From CAZEWZ01 sp964516765 (GTDB taxonomy: Bacteria > Bacteroidota > Bacteroidia > Flavobacteriales > UBA7430): a DNA stretch of 64,000 bases. The notes beneath the pieces are model-generated. The model was not told where the DNA came from. It saw only the letters and a list, made by a program, of their open reading frames with translations, and searched no databases. The stretch is taken from contig CAZEWZ010000007.1 in the NCBI GenBank assembly GCA_964516765.1, positions 1 to 64,000 of the forward strand. The letters are read 5' to 3'. A program made the position numbers and the translations under genes. Each line of letters starts with the position of its first letter. Position 1 is the stretch's first letter. This document shows, piece by piece, positions 52,479 through 63,315 of the stretch.

Positions 52479-55400
52479 ATGCGTTATAGCAATGCTGTAA
52501 TAATATATTTTACTTTTATTATTTTTCTTCTGTTCACAATTACAGTGAAGGGTCAAGACGATAGTCTTTCTCTGCCTTATCCACAAATGCTTTTTGGTCT
52601 ACCTGATAATTTCGAAGAATCCATTGAATATAATGTCGAGATGGGTGAATTTAGATTCCAAAATAATATTGGGACCTTTTCTATAGATCGTCCCAAGTTT
52701 ATGAGTGAGTCTTCTTATAAAACTTGGCTGTTTAATCAACAAGTTCATGATTATTGGCGTCAAAAAGTACAGTCAAATTTACTTAATCAAGGGGTTGCTG
52801 GAACTAAGCCAAAACTTCAAATAGGTGGTGAATCTTTTAGTAGAATATTTGGAGGTAACACAGTAGATATTCGTCCTCAAGGAGCGGCCGAATTAACTTT
52901 TGCTGGAAATGTCGACAAAACAAAAAATCCCAATCTAACCGAAAATCAGCAAAATAACGCGAGTTTTAATTTTGATCAGAGTATTCAAATGAATGTGATT
53001 GGTAAGATTGGTACTAAGCTTTCACTGAGGACTAATTACGATACAAAAAGTCAGTTTGATTTTGAAAATCAAATGAAATTAGAATATTCAGGTGATGAGG
53101 ATCAAATTATCAAAAAGATCGAGTTAGGTAATGTTAGTCTACCTCTTAGTGGTTCCCTAATATCTGGTACACAAAGCCTTTTTGGAATGAAAACACAGTT
53201 TCAATTTGGGAAAACTACTCTGACGGCAGTCTTCTCCGAACAAAAATCTGAAACAAGTACTATTCGAGTAGATGGTGGAGCTCAGACTACAAATTTTGAG
53301 ATTTTCGCTGATTCTTATGAAGCAAATAAACACTTTTTTTTAGGCCAATATTTTTATGACAATTATGATAATTCCTTGTCAAATATGCCGATTGTTACTT
53401 CAAATATAACTATAACAAATATTGAGGTATGGGTTACCAACAAAACGGGTGTGACACAAAATGTGCGAAATATTTTAGCTTTTCAAGATTTAGGAGAAAA
53501 TATCAACCAAGTTTACAATTCTCAAATTTCTCCTGGTACATCTAATGGATATAATCCAGATAATGAAAATAATAGTTTGGCCCCAAGTAACTTAGTTTTA
53601 GATTTTCCAAATATTAGGAATGTTAGTCAAGTTACTACATTGTTGAATAGTGCTGGTTTTGAACAATCAGTAGATTTTGAGAAAATTGAGAATGCTAAAA
53701 AATTAACCAATTCTGAATACAGTTTTGATCCTCGCTTAGGTTTCATTTCTTTAAATCAAGCGCTCAACTCTGATGAGGTCTTGGGAGTCGCGTACCAATA
53801 TACTGTCAATGGAGCAGTTTCCCAAGTTGGAGAATTGTCTATGGATATTTCGTCGCCAGATGTGCTAGTTCTTAAGTTACTAAAAAGTACCACAATAAAT
53901 ATTGATTTACCTATGTGGAATCTTTTAATGAAAAATGTTTATTCATTGGGAGCTTACCAGGTCAATAAAGAAGATTTTGACTTACAGATTTTATATCAAG
54001 ATGATGAATCAGGAACTCCTCTCCCTTATATTCCTGAAGAAGGCATGAGTGGTGAACTTCTCATACAGAAAATGAATCTAGACAACCTTAACCAGAATAA
54101 TGATCCAGGACCAAATGGAGTCTTTGACTTTATTCCTGATTTAACCATAAGAACATCTAATGGACGAGTGTATTTGCCGGCAAAAGAGCCATTTGGTAGT
54201 TATTTGAGAGCCAAGTTTATAGAGGCCGGATTGACCAATACCCTGGCAGATCAATATGTTTTTGAGGCCTTGTATGATTCCACTCAAACGGCAGCTTCTC
54301 AGGTAGCCGAACTTAATAAATTTATTTTAAAAGGACAGTATAAATCTTCTTCTGGAGCCGATATACCTCTTAATGCCATGTCAATTCCTCAGGGTTCTGT
54401 CACAGTATCAATGGGGGGAGCTCCTCTAGAGGAAAATGTTCATTATACTGTAGATTATAATTTAGGTCGTGTGAAAATCATTGATGAGGGAATTTTAAGC
54501 TCTGGACAGCAAATAGAGGTCCAGTTAGAAAATAATTCGGGTTATACTTGGATGACCAAACGGTATTTGGGACTTCATGCTGATTATAAATATAGTGATA
54601 ATCTGATTTTTGGTGCGACACTCTTGAATCTTTCAGAAAACAGCCAATCTCCAAAAATTAATATGGGAGATGAGCCTATTTCAAATACTATATGGGGATT
54701 TAATGGCTCTTATAAAACCGACGCTCCTCTTTTAACAAAATTGATTGACAAACTTCCGTTAATACAAACAAAAGAAAAGTCAAATATTGTTTTAACAGGA
54801 GAATTTGCTCAATTTATTCCAGGACATCCAAAGTCGATTAATGTAGATAAAACTGGAACAGCTTATATTGATGATTTTGAAAATAGCCAATCTCCTATTG
54901 ATTTAAGATCATCATTAGCTTGGAATTTAGCTAGTGTTCCTCAAGATGAAATGCTATTTCCAGAAGCTATTTTGACTAATGATTTGAGGTACGGATACAA
55001 TAGAGCACTAATGTCGTGGTATACAATTAACTCCGACTTGCAAAGAGAAACAGCTTATTCTCCTAGTCATTTAAATGATGAAGATAGAGAGGCACCATAT
55101 GTTAGAGAGATTTCTATCAATGAAATTTTCCCTGATAAAGATATTCCCCATGGCCAACCTCTTCGATTAAGAACTTTTGATTTAGCCTTTTATCCCAATG
55201 AAAGAGGTCCTTATAACTTTGATGTGGAAGGTGAGGCCGGGATTTCTTTTGGTGTAAATCAAGAGGGAGATTTAAATAATCCATCTTCTAGATGGGGAGG
55301 TGTGGTCAGAGAAATTGATAATAATAATTTTGAAGCTGCCAATATCGAGTTTTTAGAGTTTTGGATGATGGATCCCTTCATTGAAAATCCGACTGCTCCT

Positions 55401-58400
55401 GGAGGAGACTTTTACATCAATTTAGGGAATATTTCCGAAGATATTCTCAGGGATTCAAGAAAAAGTTATGAAAATGGCCTACCCATAGATGGAAGTGATG
55501 AGAATATAGATACCACTGCCTGGGGGAGGGTGCCTTCTGTTCAGGCTTTGGTCAATGCTTTTAGCAGTGGAACGGATGCTAGATCCCTTCAAGATGTTGG
55601 TATAGATGGTATGAATGACGATTTAGAAAGAACTTTTATTTCTTTTGTAGGCGGAGAAACTCAATCGTATTTAGCTAAAATGAGTGCCTATCATGGAGAG
55701 GGTTCAAATGCCTATACAAAGGCTTATAATGATCCAGCATCAGATAACTATCATTTCTACTACGGCGACGATTACAATTCTGAGGAAATAGGAATTCTTG
55801 AACGCTATAAACTATTTAATGGGTTAGAAAGGAACTCTCCCATTGATAATAATTCACAATCTTCCTATAGCCAATTACCGGATGTGGAGGATATAAATAA
55901 CGATTATACTCTGAGTGAGTCCGAATCCTATTTTCAATATGAAATTAGTATGCGACCCCAAGACCTGCAAAATGTAGGTAGTAATTATATTACCTCAGTA
56001 ATCGAAAATGCAGGACCTAATAACGATACTAGATGGATTCAGTTCAAGGTGCCTATTCGTTCGTTTGATAATAAGATTGGGAGTATCCCAGATTTTAAAT
56101 CTATCCGATTCATGAGGTTATTTATGAAAGGTTTTGAGAATCAAACAGTTCTTCGATTTGCAACTCTAGATATGGTAAGAGGAGAATGGAGGAAATATTT
56201 GAATAGTCTGATTGATCCCGGGATGCCAATTGAGAATGAGCAAACTATGTTTGATATTTCTGTAGTAAATTTAGAGGAGAATGGCCGGCGAGATCCAATT
56301 AATTATGTTCTTCCTCCAGGAATTGAACGTGAACAAATCTTGGGATCTACAAATGTTCAGCAACAAAATGAACAATCGATCAGTTTTAAAGTATGTGATT
56401 TGCAAAATGGCGATTCTAGAGGTGCTTTTAAAAATGTAACTATGGATATGCGGACTTACAACAAGATTAAGTTGTTTGTCCACGCGGAAGAAATAAGTCC
56501 CACAGAACCTCTTATAGATAGTGATTTGAGTATGTTTATTAGGGTGGGTACAGACTATAATTCAAACTATTATGAGTATGAAATCCCTTTAAAAGTTACC
56601 CCATGGGGTTCTTCAGCTCGAAGTGATGTGTGGCCTGCGGAAAATGAGGTGGAAATTGATTTTGATTTATTAAAAGAAGCCAAGGCTGCAAGAAACAACG
56701 AAATTAGAAATGGTAATATACAGGTCAGTTTTACAGAGCCTTTTTCATACCAAGTGCCGGATGAAAATCGTAGAATATCTATTATTGGGAATCCTAATCT
56801 GGGAAATGTTCGAACTATTATGTTAGGGGTAAGAAATCCACTTTTAGATGCTGTTTTTAATCCTTTAGATGATGAGCTGCCTAAATGTGCCGAGTTGTGG
56901 ATAAATGAACTTCGCCTTACCGACTTTGACGAAAGAGGCGGTTATGCAGCAAAGGCACAATTAAAAACAAGGCTTGCAGATATAGGGAGTATGACGCTTG
57001 CGGGAAACATAAGTACCGTTGGGTTTGGTAGCTTAGAGCAAAGTGTAACCGAAAGAAATAAGGAAGAAACACGACAGTATAATTTCACTTCAAATATGGA
57101 ATTAGGGAAGTTATTTCCAGAAAGTGTAAATGTAAAGATACCACTATATGTGGGAATCTCGGAAACAGTTTTAACTCCTCAGTTTAACCCCTTAGATCCT
57201 GATGTTGAACTGCAAGCGACTCTCTCCGATGAAGATTTAAGTCAAGGAGCCAGAGATACATTAAAGAGCGTTACACAGAACTATACTCTAAGACGTTCTA
57301 TTAATTTCACCAATGTAAGAAAAGAACAAAGCTCAGGAGGAGGTAATAAATCCTCTCGTGAATCAGGAGGAGCTAAAGGATCTATGTCCCCGGGTAGAGG
57401 AGCTAGAGGTGGTGCGAAAAGCAAATTATATGATATTGAGAATATCAGTTTGAGCTACTCTTACAATGAGGTGTTTAATAGGAATATTAACACTGAGTTT
57501 AGTCGTATGATTGAGCATAATGGTGGGGTAGGTTACAATTTTAGTAATAGTCCCAAAAATCACAAGCCTTTTGGTAAAATAAAATTCATTAAAAAGTCAA
57601 AGTACTTGAGGCTAATTAAGGACTTTAATTTTTACTTACTCCCAAGAACTATCTCTATGCGCACGGACTTTAATAAGTCTTACTCTGAGACAAAAATGAG
57701 GAATATCGCGAGTTTAAATACTACCCAAGCACTAAATATTGTTGAACCTGATACTATGTTCAATAAGTTATTTAATCTCACGCAAAATTACAATCTCAAG
57801 TATGACTTAACCAGAAGTTTAAAATTAAATTTCTCTTCTAACACTCGATCTGTTGTGGATGAACCACTGGGCAAGGTGGATACTCAAGAGGAAAGAGATG
57901 CCTTGAGAGATAGTGTTTTATCTTTTGGTCGACCTACTATGTATCACCATCAATTTGATGCCAGATATACGGTGCCTATTAATAAGTTTCCTCTTACTGA
58001 TTGGATTAGTTTGACATTAAATTACGATGGAACCTATGATTGGAATGCAGGTTCGATTGCCTTAATTAACGATTCAATTAATTTGGGTAACACAATTCAA
58101 AACTCTAATAAAAAAAGAATCAATGCCCAATTAAACATGAAAACCTTTTATAATAAGGTGCCTTTTTTAAAGAAATTAAATTCCAATGCTAGCTCGAAAA
58201 CAGGAAGAGGTGGGAAAAGTGATCCACGAGGAGGACGCTCAGGATCAAAATCAGACGCCAAAGACTCTAAAGCAAAGAAAACTCCTTCAGGCAATGACTC
58301 TAAAAATCAAAAAGAGACTAACGAAAATAACGAAGACGAAGAAAAAGAAAATGTGTTTGCTAAAGTCTTGGAGCATGTTGCACGAACGATTATTTCCGTA

Positions 58401-59762
58401 AAAAATGTAACTTTAAGTTATGATGAAACCAATAGAACAATGATACCGGGATTCCTTCCTAGGTCGGGATTTATGGGGTTTGAAGAAAGATTTGATATAA
58501 CTTCTGCCCCAGGATGGAGATTTTTGTTTGGTGACCAACAAAATATGAGACCGATTCTTATTCAGAATAAATGGATTACATCAGATACTTTATTGAATCA
58601 ACAATATACACAGCAATATACTTCCAGATTAAATTTTAGATCTACTCTTGAGCCTATTCGAAAGTTACGGATTCAGTTGACAGCTCAAAGAAGTCAAAAT
58701 AGAAACAATTCTGAAACATACCGAAATATTGGTGGTATTGAATCCCCTGTATTTGAATCCTTAAACCAAAATGAGACAGGAAGCTTTACAATGTCTTTCC
58801 TGGCTATTGGAACTGCTTTTAGGCCAATGAATTTAAATTCATCAGAAACCTTTGACGATTTTAGAAATATACGTTCTGAAATTTCAAAACGTCTAGCCGC
58901 TCAATATAATATCGCTTATGACCCTTCGGATCCTTATGCTATTGGTTTAGGACCAAGTTCTCAAGAGGTTCTCATTCCAGCATTCATGGCTGCTTACTCA
59001 GGAAAAAGCGCTTCTTTGCAGACACTAGATAAATTTCCAGCCATCCCGATGCCTAACTGGACTGTGAAATATGATGGTTTAATTAATATTCCATGGGTGA
59101 AAAAAAGATTTAAGACTGCTTCAATTTCTCATGGATACAGCTCTACCTATTCTGTGAATTCATATCAAACAAATCTTTTTTATGGTGCTCTAGAAAATCC
59201 CTTTACCGGAACAATAGAATCAAATCCTGAGAATTTCGATGCCAATGGAAATTATCTTACTCAATATCAAATGCAAACCATTAATATCAGTGAGCAGTTT
59301 AATCCACTCATAAAGCTAGATGTAACTCTCAATAATAGTTTGACTACCCGAATGGAGTTTAGTAAAGACCGCCAAGTTTCGTTGAGTTTAAGTAATAACC
59401 AAATACAAGAGCAATCTGGTAAGAGTTTTACCCTTGGGGTAGGTTATCGGCTGACAGATTTTGAAATTAATCTTTCTACGGCAAACGGAAATAAAACCTT
59501 TTCTTCTAATTTAGATTTGAATTTGGATGTCTCGGTAAGAAAAACAGCTTCAGCAATCAGAAGCCTTGAAGAAAATACCCATCAGCCCGTTAGTGGAAGT
59601 ACAGATGTATCTATTAAGACCTCTGCTGATTATGTATTAAGTGAGCGAATCAATATTCAGTTGTTTTACGATCGAATAGTCAAGAAATATGAAGTTGCTA
59701 ACTCTTTTGATACTGTGAACAGTAGTTTTGGTATTAAACTTCGTTTCTCATTTGGTAGTTAA
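52479..59762 (+). CDS. sprA: SprA, T9SS outer-membrane translocon / gliding motility protein
   Basis: A 2427-residue protein, close to the length of known SprA (about 2400). Signal peptide in the first ~27 residues (YFTFIIFLLFTITVKGQ), then repeated SprA N-terminal-type modules and a very long beta-rich body. SprA forms a giant 36-strand barrel in the outer membrane through which T9SS cargo passes. Landmarks include FGLPDNFEESIEYN near the N-terminus, GFNGSYKTDAPLLTKLIDKLP in mid-protein and a barrel-type C-terminal end KLRFSFGS. Two charged, Gly/Ser-rich low-complexity stretches interrupt it (about residues 1612-1647 and 1900-1960). The maeB-ruvA-sprA order is typical of Flavobacteriia. It would serve the many cargo genes in this window. 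Confidence 0.95.
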   Translation: MRYSNAVIIYFTFIIFLLFTITVKGQDDSLSLPYPQMLFGLPDNFEESIEYNVEMGEFRFQNNIGTFSIDRPKFMSESSYKTWLFNQQVHDYWRQKVQSNLLNQGVAGTKPKLQIGGESFSRIFGGNTVDIRPQGAAELTFAGNVDKTKNPNLTENQQNNASFNFDQSIQMNVIGKIGTKLSLRTNYDTKSQFDFENQMKLEYSGDEDQIIKKIELGNVSLPLSGSLISGTQSLFGMKTQFQFGKTTLTAVFSEQKSETSTIRVDGGAQTTNFEIFADSYEANKHFFLGQYFYDNYDNSLSNMPIVTSNITITNIEVWVTNKTGVTQNVRNILAFQDLGENINQVYNSQISPGTSNGYNPDNENNSLAPSNLVLDFPNIRNVSQVTTLLNSAGFEQSVDFEKIENAKKLTNSEYSFDPRLGFISLNQALNSDEVLGVAYQYTVNGAVSQVGELSMDISSPDVLVLKLLKSTTINIDLPMWNLLMKNVYSLGAYQVNKEDFDLQILYQDDESGTPLPYIPEEGMSGELLIQKMNLDNLNQNNDPGPNGVFDFIPDLTIRTSNGRVYLPAKEPFGSYLRAKFIEAGLTNTLADQYVFEALYDSTQTAASQVAELNKFILKGQYKSSSGADIPLNAMSIPQGSVTVSMGGAPLEENVHYTVDYNLGRVKIIDEGILSSGQQIEVQLENNSGYTWMTKRYLGLHADYKYSDNLIFGATLLNLSENSQSPKINMGDEPISNTIWGFNGSYKTDAPLLTKLIDKLPLIQTKEKSNIVLTGEFAQFIPGHPKSINVDKTGTAYIDDFENSQSPIDLRSSLAWNLASVPQDEMLFPEAILTNDLRYGYNRALMSWYTINSDLQRETAYSPSHLNDEDREAPYVREISINEIFPDKDIPHGQPLRLRTFDLAFYPNERGPYNFDVEGEAGISFGVNQEGDLNNPSSRWGGVVREIDNNNFEAANIEFLEFWMMDPFIENPTAPGGDFYINLGNISEDILRDSRKSYENGLPIDGSDENIDTTAWGRVPSVQALVNAFSSGTDARSLQDVGIDGMNDDLERTFISFVGGETQSYLAKMSAYHGEGSNAYTKAYNDPASDNYHFYYGDDYNSEEIGILERYKLFNGLERNSPIDNNSQSSYSQLPDVEDINNDYTLSESESYFQYEISMRPQDLQNVGSNYITSVIENAGPNNDTRWIQFKVPIRSFDNKIGSIPDFKSIRFMRLFMKGFENQTVLRFATLDMVRGEWRKYLNSLIDPGMPIENEQTMFDISVVNLEENGRRDPINYVLPPGIEREQILGSTNVQQQNEQSISFKVCDLQNGDSRGAFKNVTMDMRTYNKIKLFVHAEEISPTEPLIDSDLSMFIRVGTDYNSNYYEYEIPLKVTPWGSSARSDVWPAENEVEIDFDLLKEAKAARNNEIRNGNIQVSFTEPFSYQVPDENRRISIIGNPNLGNVRTIMLGVRNPLLDAVFNPLDDELPKCAELWINELRLTDFDERGGYAAKAQLKTRLADIGSMTLAGNISTVGFGSLEQSVTERNKEETRQYNFTSNMELGKLFPESVNVKIPLYVGISETVLTPQFNPLDPDVELQATLSDEDLSQGARDTLKSVTQNYTLRRSINFTNVRKEQSSGGGNKSSRESGGAKGSMSPGRGARGGAKSKLYDIENISLSYSYNEVFNRNINTEFSRMIEHNGGVGYNFSNSPKNHKPFGKIKFIKKSKYLRLIKDFNFYLLPRTISMRTDFNKSYSETKMRNIASLNTTQALNIVEPDTMFNKLFNLTQNYNLKYDLTRSLKLNFSSNTRSVVDEPLGKVDTQEERDALRDSVLSFGRPTMYHHQFDARYTVPINKFPLTDWISLTLNYDGTYDWNAGSIALINDSINLGNTIQNSNKKRINAQLNMKTFYNKVPFLKKLNSNASSKTGRGGKSDPRGGRSGSKSDAKDSKAKKTPSGNDSKNQKETNENNEDEEKENVFAKVLEHVARTIISVKNVTLSYDETNRTMIPGFLPRSGFMGFEERFDITSAPGWRFLFGDQQNMRPILIQNKWITSDTLLNQQYTQQYTSRLNFRSTLEPIRKLRIQLTAQRSQNRNNSETYRNIGGIESPVFESLNQNETGSFTMSFLAIGTAFRPMNLNSSETFDDFRNIRSEISKRLAAQYNIAYDPSDPYAIGLGPSSQEVLIPAFMAAYSGKSASLQTLDKFPAIPMPNWTVKYDGLINIPWVKKRFKTASISHGYSSTYSVNSYQTNLFYGALENPFTGTIESNPENFDANGNYLTQYQMQTINISEQFNPLIKLDVTLNNSLTTRMEFSKDRQVSLSLSNNQIQEQSGKSFTLGVGYRLTDFEINLSTANGNKTFSSNLDLNLDVSVRKTASAIRSLEENTHQPVSGSTDVSIKTSADYVLSERINIQLFYDRIVKKYEVANSFDTVNSSFGIKLRFSFGS

Positions 59763-60090
59763 AATAAAACCTATATTGTGTTAAAGTTTATTTGTTAATA
59801 ACTTTAGTAACACTCGCAGGTAAAAAAACTAGCTGACTTTGCCTTACAAAATTTTTAAATCTAATTATACTTTATCAGTGACTATTGATAAAATGTAATA
59901 TGCTGAAAATTATGAATCATATAACCTCGCACATTTATTACTACACTAATACTTCTCTCAGTATCAAAAGTGATAGAAAACATCCTTATTTTGAAATTAT
60001 TATTTTTCACATTGATTTTTATTTAAAGCTCATTTTTAAAAAGAACATGTATCTTTAACAATAAATTAAAAGTCAAATTAAACTCTAAAT
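59763..60090 (+). other. Gap between sprA and the first downstream cargo gene
   Basis: 328 bp without a convincing gene. It holds an AT-rich inverted repeat (TTTATCA-N8-TGATAAA, 59871-59892), which could be a weak sprA terminator, and TATCTTTA at 60050-60057, one base off the -7 box and 33 bp before the next start. An open frame of 52 codons (59900-60058) looks like chance. Confidence 0.5.
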
Positions 60091-61677
60091 ATGAAAAATC
60101 TTTTACAATTTAGCACCATTATTTTGCTGCTAAGCTCATTTATTACTAATGCTCAGACTCTTCTATCCGAAAATTTTGAAGATGGTATTGGTGCCTGGAC
60201 CACAGTAGATTCTGATGGTGACGGTGTTAATTGGTTAATTGCTGATTACGGTGATGGTAATGTAGCTATTTCTCAATCATGGACTGATAACACTATTTTA
60301 TATCCAGACAACTGGTTAATTTCTGAGTCAATGGATTTTTCTTCTGTTACTAATCCTAATCTTTTTTGGAAAGTCAAAGCACAAGATCCGGCTTGGGCAG
60401 ATGAAAATTATACTGTTTATGTCTCCACTTCCTCTGACATTAATATGCTAGAGACATCTGAAATTTCATTTAATGAAGTTGTTGGAGTATCGGGTGGAGA
60501 ATATATGACAAGAGCCCTTGACTTATCCTCACTTGTCGGAGAAGCTAGCGTTTTTGTAGCTTTTAGACATCATAATGTTTCTGACATGTTCAATATTAAT
60601 ATTGATGATATAATAGTTGCCGATGTAGTTGGAGATAATGTAGATGTAACTTTATCTTCTTCTAATTACAATGTGGCTACTAGTCCTAATGCTTCCGCTC
60701 AATTTACTTTTAATGTAACTAGTTTTGGAGCTGGAGATTTATCTGATTATGAGTTTCAATATACCATAGACGGTCAAATATCCACTATCAATAGTTCATC
60801 CAGTATCGCTTTGGGAGAGTCTGCATCTTACAGCATTGATTTAACTTTTGGTGAATATACCGCCAGTGTTCAAGTCCTAAATTCCGCAGGAGAACTTATT
60901 GGAGAAGAGGTGTTTAACCTTTCAGTAGTAGCTCCTGTTCCTAATTTTTCTTTAACTGATTCATATGGCAGCCAACATGACTTGTACGAAACTATTGAAA
61001 AAGGTGATGTAGTTCTTTTAGATTTCATGGCTTCATGGTGTGGGCCATGCGAAACGTCAACCCCTGAAATTAATTCAGTTTGGGAAGATTATGGTGAAGG
61101 CATTTCTGGTTTTCAAGTTTTTTCTTTTACCACCGAACCTACAGATAATAACTCAATTATAAACAACTTAGGTTGGGGAGGCTATTATCCCAAGTTTTCA
61201 TATACAGAAGAAGGGAATAATTTATATGCGCATTACAATTCACTTTATGGAGAGGATGGTATTCCATTGTTTATTATGATTTGTCCAGATGTAAACAATC
61301 CAGGTTTTTCTGAAGTTTCATGGTCCACAGTTGGTTGGGCTGGCGGAGGTCAATCTCAGAATGAGACAGAAAATGCTTTATTAGACTGTAATCCTTCACT
61401 TGATATTGAACTATTATCTACTCATGAATCGGTTGTGATTTATCCGAATCCTTCGTCTTCTAATGTTTATGTTGAACTTGATTTAAGTGACACTAAAGAG
61501 GTTACTGTTGAGGTCTTAAATCTTCTGGGTGAGATAGTTTACGTTTATTCCGAAAGCCACACCGCTGGTATTTCTACGTTTCAGTTGACTTCTGAAAATT
61601 GGTCTAATGGAATTTATCAGATCAATATGCAAATTGATAATGAGTGGATTTCCAGGTCATTAGAGATTATAAAATAA
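60091..61677 (+). CDS. Secreted thioredoxin-fold protein with adhesin-like domain and type A T9SS tail
   Basis: Signal peptide (residues 1-21, ending ITNAQ), then a cleaved-adhesin/choice-of-anchor-like jelly roll (~25-180: LSENFEDGIGAWTTVDSDGD, LFWKVKAQDPAW), a ~100-residue Ig-like linker, and a TlpA/AhpC-type thioredoxin domain (~295-435) with C317-G-P-C320 in FMASWCGPCETS. The C-terminus (from ~450) is a type A sorting tail (IYPNPSSSNVYVELDL, GIYQINMQ). The redox domain would thus work on or outside the cell surface. Reductase or oxidase direction cannot be told. Single gene with its own terminator. Confidence 0.87.
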   Translation: MKNLLQFSTIILLLSSFITNAQTLLSENFEDGIGAWTTVDSDGDGVNWLIADYGDGNVAISQSWTDNTILYPDNWLISESMDFSSVTNPNLFWKVKAQDPAWADENYTVYVSTSSDINMLETSEISFNEVVGVSGGEYMTRALDLSSLVGEASVFVAFRHHNVSDMFNINIDDIIVADVVGDNVDVTLSSSNYNVATSPNASAQFTFNVTSFGAGDLSDYEFQYTIDGQISTINSSSSIALGESASYSIDLTFGEYTASVQVLNSAGELIGEEVFNLSVVAPVPNFSLTDSYGSQHDLYETIEKGDVVLLDFMASWCGPCETSTPEINSVWEDYGEGISGFQVFSFTTEPTDNNSIINNLGWGGYYPKFSYTEEGNNLYAHYNSLYGEDGIPLFIMICPDVNNPGFSEVSWSTVGWAGGGQSQNETENALLDCNPSLDIELLSTHESVVIYPNPSSSNVYVELDLSDTKEVTVEVLNLLGEIVYVYSESHTAGISTFQLTSENWSNGIYQINMQIDNEWISRSLEIIK

Positions 61678-61695
61678 ATCTTGGTTTATCTTTTT

Positions 61696-61730
61696 AAAAA
61701 GGCTTCCTAGTTTTAGGAAGCCTTTTTTAT
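61696..61730 (+). terminator. Strong intrinsic terminator between the two thioredoxin-fold genes
   Basis: A perfect 14-bp stem (61696-61709 with 61714-61727) containing AAGGCTTCCTA, a GTTT loop and a T run. It ends the upstream gene cleanly. Confidence 0.92.
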
Positions 61731-61738
61731 TAACTTTG
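61731..61738 (+). promoter_or_regulatory. -7 box directly after the terminator (TAACTTTG)
   Basis: Exact TAnnTTTG match 33 bp before the next start codon, at the very edge of the previous terminator, showing the two thioredoxin-fold genes are separate transcription units. Confidence 0.6.
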
Positions 61739-61770
61739 TATTTAATATTTAGTTAAAACTTAATAATCAG

Positions 61771-63243
61771 ATGATGAAAAAATTGTTTTTTATTTTTTAT
61801 TTTGCCATGATTCCTTTCGGAGTATCATTTGCACAACTTCCATCTGGTTCTGTAGCCCCAAATTTCATTATTACAGATATCGATGGGGTAGAACATAATT
61901 TGTTTGAGATTTTAGATTCAGGAAAGTCAGTTTTGTTAGATCTTTTTGCCGTTTGGTGTGGTCCCTGTTGGACCTTTGCGGAAACAGGTGTTTTTGAAGA
62001 TTTTAACAATACATATGGAAACTCAATTTTAGCTATAGCTGTCGAAGCAGACCCTAGTACTCCAGTTGATTATCTTAATGGAGGAGGTAATTCAATAGGT
62101 GATTGGACAGAGTTGATAGGATATTCACTTGCAAATGATGATTCCATCGGAGATAATTATGCACTAGCTTTTTATCCTACGATTTATTTGATTTGTCCAG
62201 ATCGTACTGTAAATGAGATTGGCCAGACCTCTCCTCAAGGAGGATATTGGAATGTTCCATCTCTTGCTCAAGAAGTATTCCAATATACATGTGAATCCAT
62301 TGAAGGAATAAATGGTAATATTCAATCCTACAATTCAGAACTCAACTTTTGTGGACAAGAGAAAATTGAGCCAGTAGTGAGTATATCAAACTCTGGTAGC
62401 GAAGTAATCACATTTTGCACAGTAGAAACAATTGTTGATGGAGAAGTCGTCAGTTCTACAGATTGGAACGGATTCCTTCCTTATCTAGCTACCGAACAAG
62501 TAGTTTTGGAGGAAATTCCCGGAAATCTGTTAAATGTTACATTTAATATTCAGGTTGAAGACGATGTTCTTGAAACAGACAATAGTATTTCTGTTCAATT
62601 TATTCCATCTCCTCAATCACATGGTTTTATTGAAATACAGGTTAATACAGATTTCTATCCAAACCAAACTTCATGGGAAATTAAAAATTCTTCTGGTCAA
62701 GTGGTTGCCTCTCAGTCTTATGAGGGTGAAGCTTTAGGTGGTGGACCAAACGCAGGTGCTGAGCTAAATCATTCTGTTACCTTAGAACAAGATTGTTATA
62801 CATTTATTGCAATGGATTCTGAAGGAAACGGACAACCTTCTTTTTCTGCACCGGGATATACCCAAGCAGGTTCTGTTTTAGTGACAGATGCCAATGGATT
62901 AGAATTAATGAATATTTCAGGCGATTGGGGCTCAATGCAATCAGTTGACTTTGAGGTTTCCCAAGGATTAGGAATCGATTCTGAAATCAATCCATTTCTT
63001 TCCTTATTTCCTAATCCATCTTCTTCCAAAGCATCTTTAAAAGTTAATTTATTAGAGACAGAAGAAATTTATATCCAAGTAATCAATATCTTCGGACAGT
63101 CAATTTTTGTCTATCATAAGGTTTTGTCTGAGGGAATACATGAGGTTGATATCCCTTTGATGTATTGGGATTCTGGAATTTATTTTGTTGAAATGAATTT
63201 GGGTGGTCATTCTCAAACACAAAAATTGATTGTAACGGACTAA
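61771..63243 (+). CDS. Second secreted thioredoxin-fold protein with type A T9SS tail
   Basis: Signal peptide (residues 1-22, ending VSFAQ), then immediately a thioredoxin-like domain (~25-170) with C63-G-P-C66 in LFAVWCGPCWTFA and a cis-Pro region ALAFYPTIYLICPD. A middle part has Ig-like (SISNSGSEVITFCTVETI) and a C-terminal beta domain with GGGPNAGAELNHSVTLEQ, and the end is a type A tail (LFPNPSSSKASLKVNLL, GIYFVEMNLGGHS). The tail resembles the preceding gene's tail (NPSSS start, GIY end), so the C-termini are paralogous, while the domain order differs. Two adjacent ATGs open the frame. Confidence 0.87.
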   Translation: MMKKLFFIFYFAMIPFGVSFAQLPSGSVAPNFIITDIDGVEHNLFEILDSGKSVLLDLFAVWCGPCWTFAETGVFEDFNNTYGNSILAIAVEADPSTPVDYLNGGGNSIGDWTELIGYSLANDDSIGDNYALAFYPTIYLICPDRTVNEIGQTSPQGGYWNVPSLAQEVFQYTCESIEGINGNIQSYNSELNFCGQEKIEPVVSISNSGSEVITFCTVETIVDGEVVSSTDWNGFLPYLATEQVVLEEIPGNLLNVTFNIQVEDDVLETDNSISVQFIPSPQSHGFIEIQVNTDFYPNQTSWEIKNSSGQVVASQSYEGEALGGGPNAGAELNHSVTLEQDCYTFIAMDSEGNGQPSFSAPGYTQAGSVLVTDANGLELMNISGDWGSMQSVDFEVSQGLGIDSEINPFLSLFPNPSSSKASLKVNLLETEEIYIQVINIFGQSIFVYHKVLSEGIHEVDIPLMYWDSGIYFVEMNLGGHSQTQKLIVTD

Positions 63244-63315
63244 TTTCATGTAATCTGATCTATACTTAATAAGTATTGGTATGTAATTTGTAGAATAAAT
63301 TAAAAACTAACAATT

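Noticed and set aside
59900..60058. A 52-codon open frame between sprA and the thioredoxin-fold gene.
   Set aside because: AT-rich, no known motif, no promoter box at a fitting distance, and such lengths arise easily by chance here.
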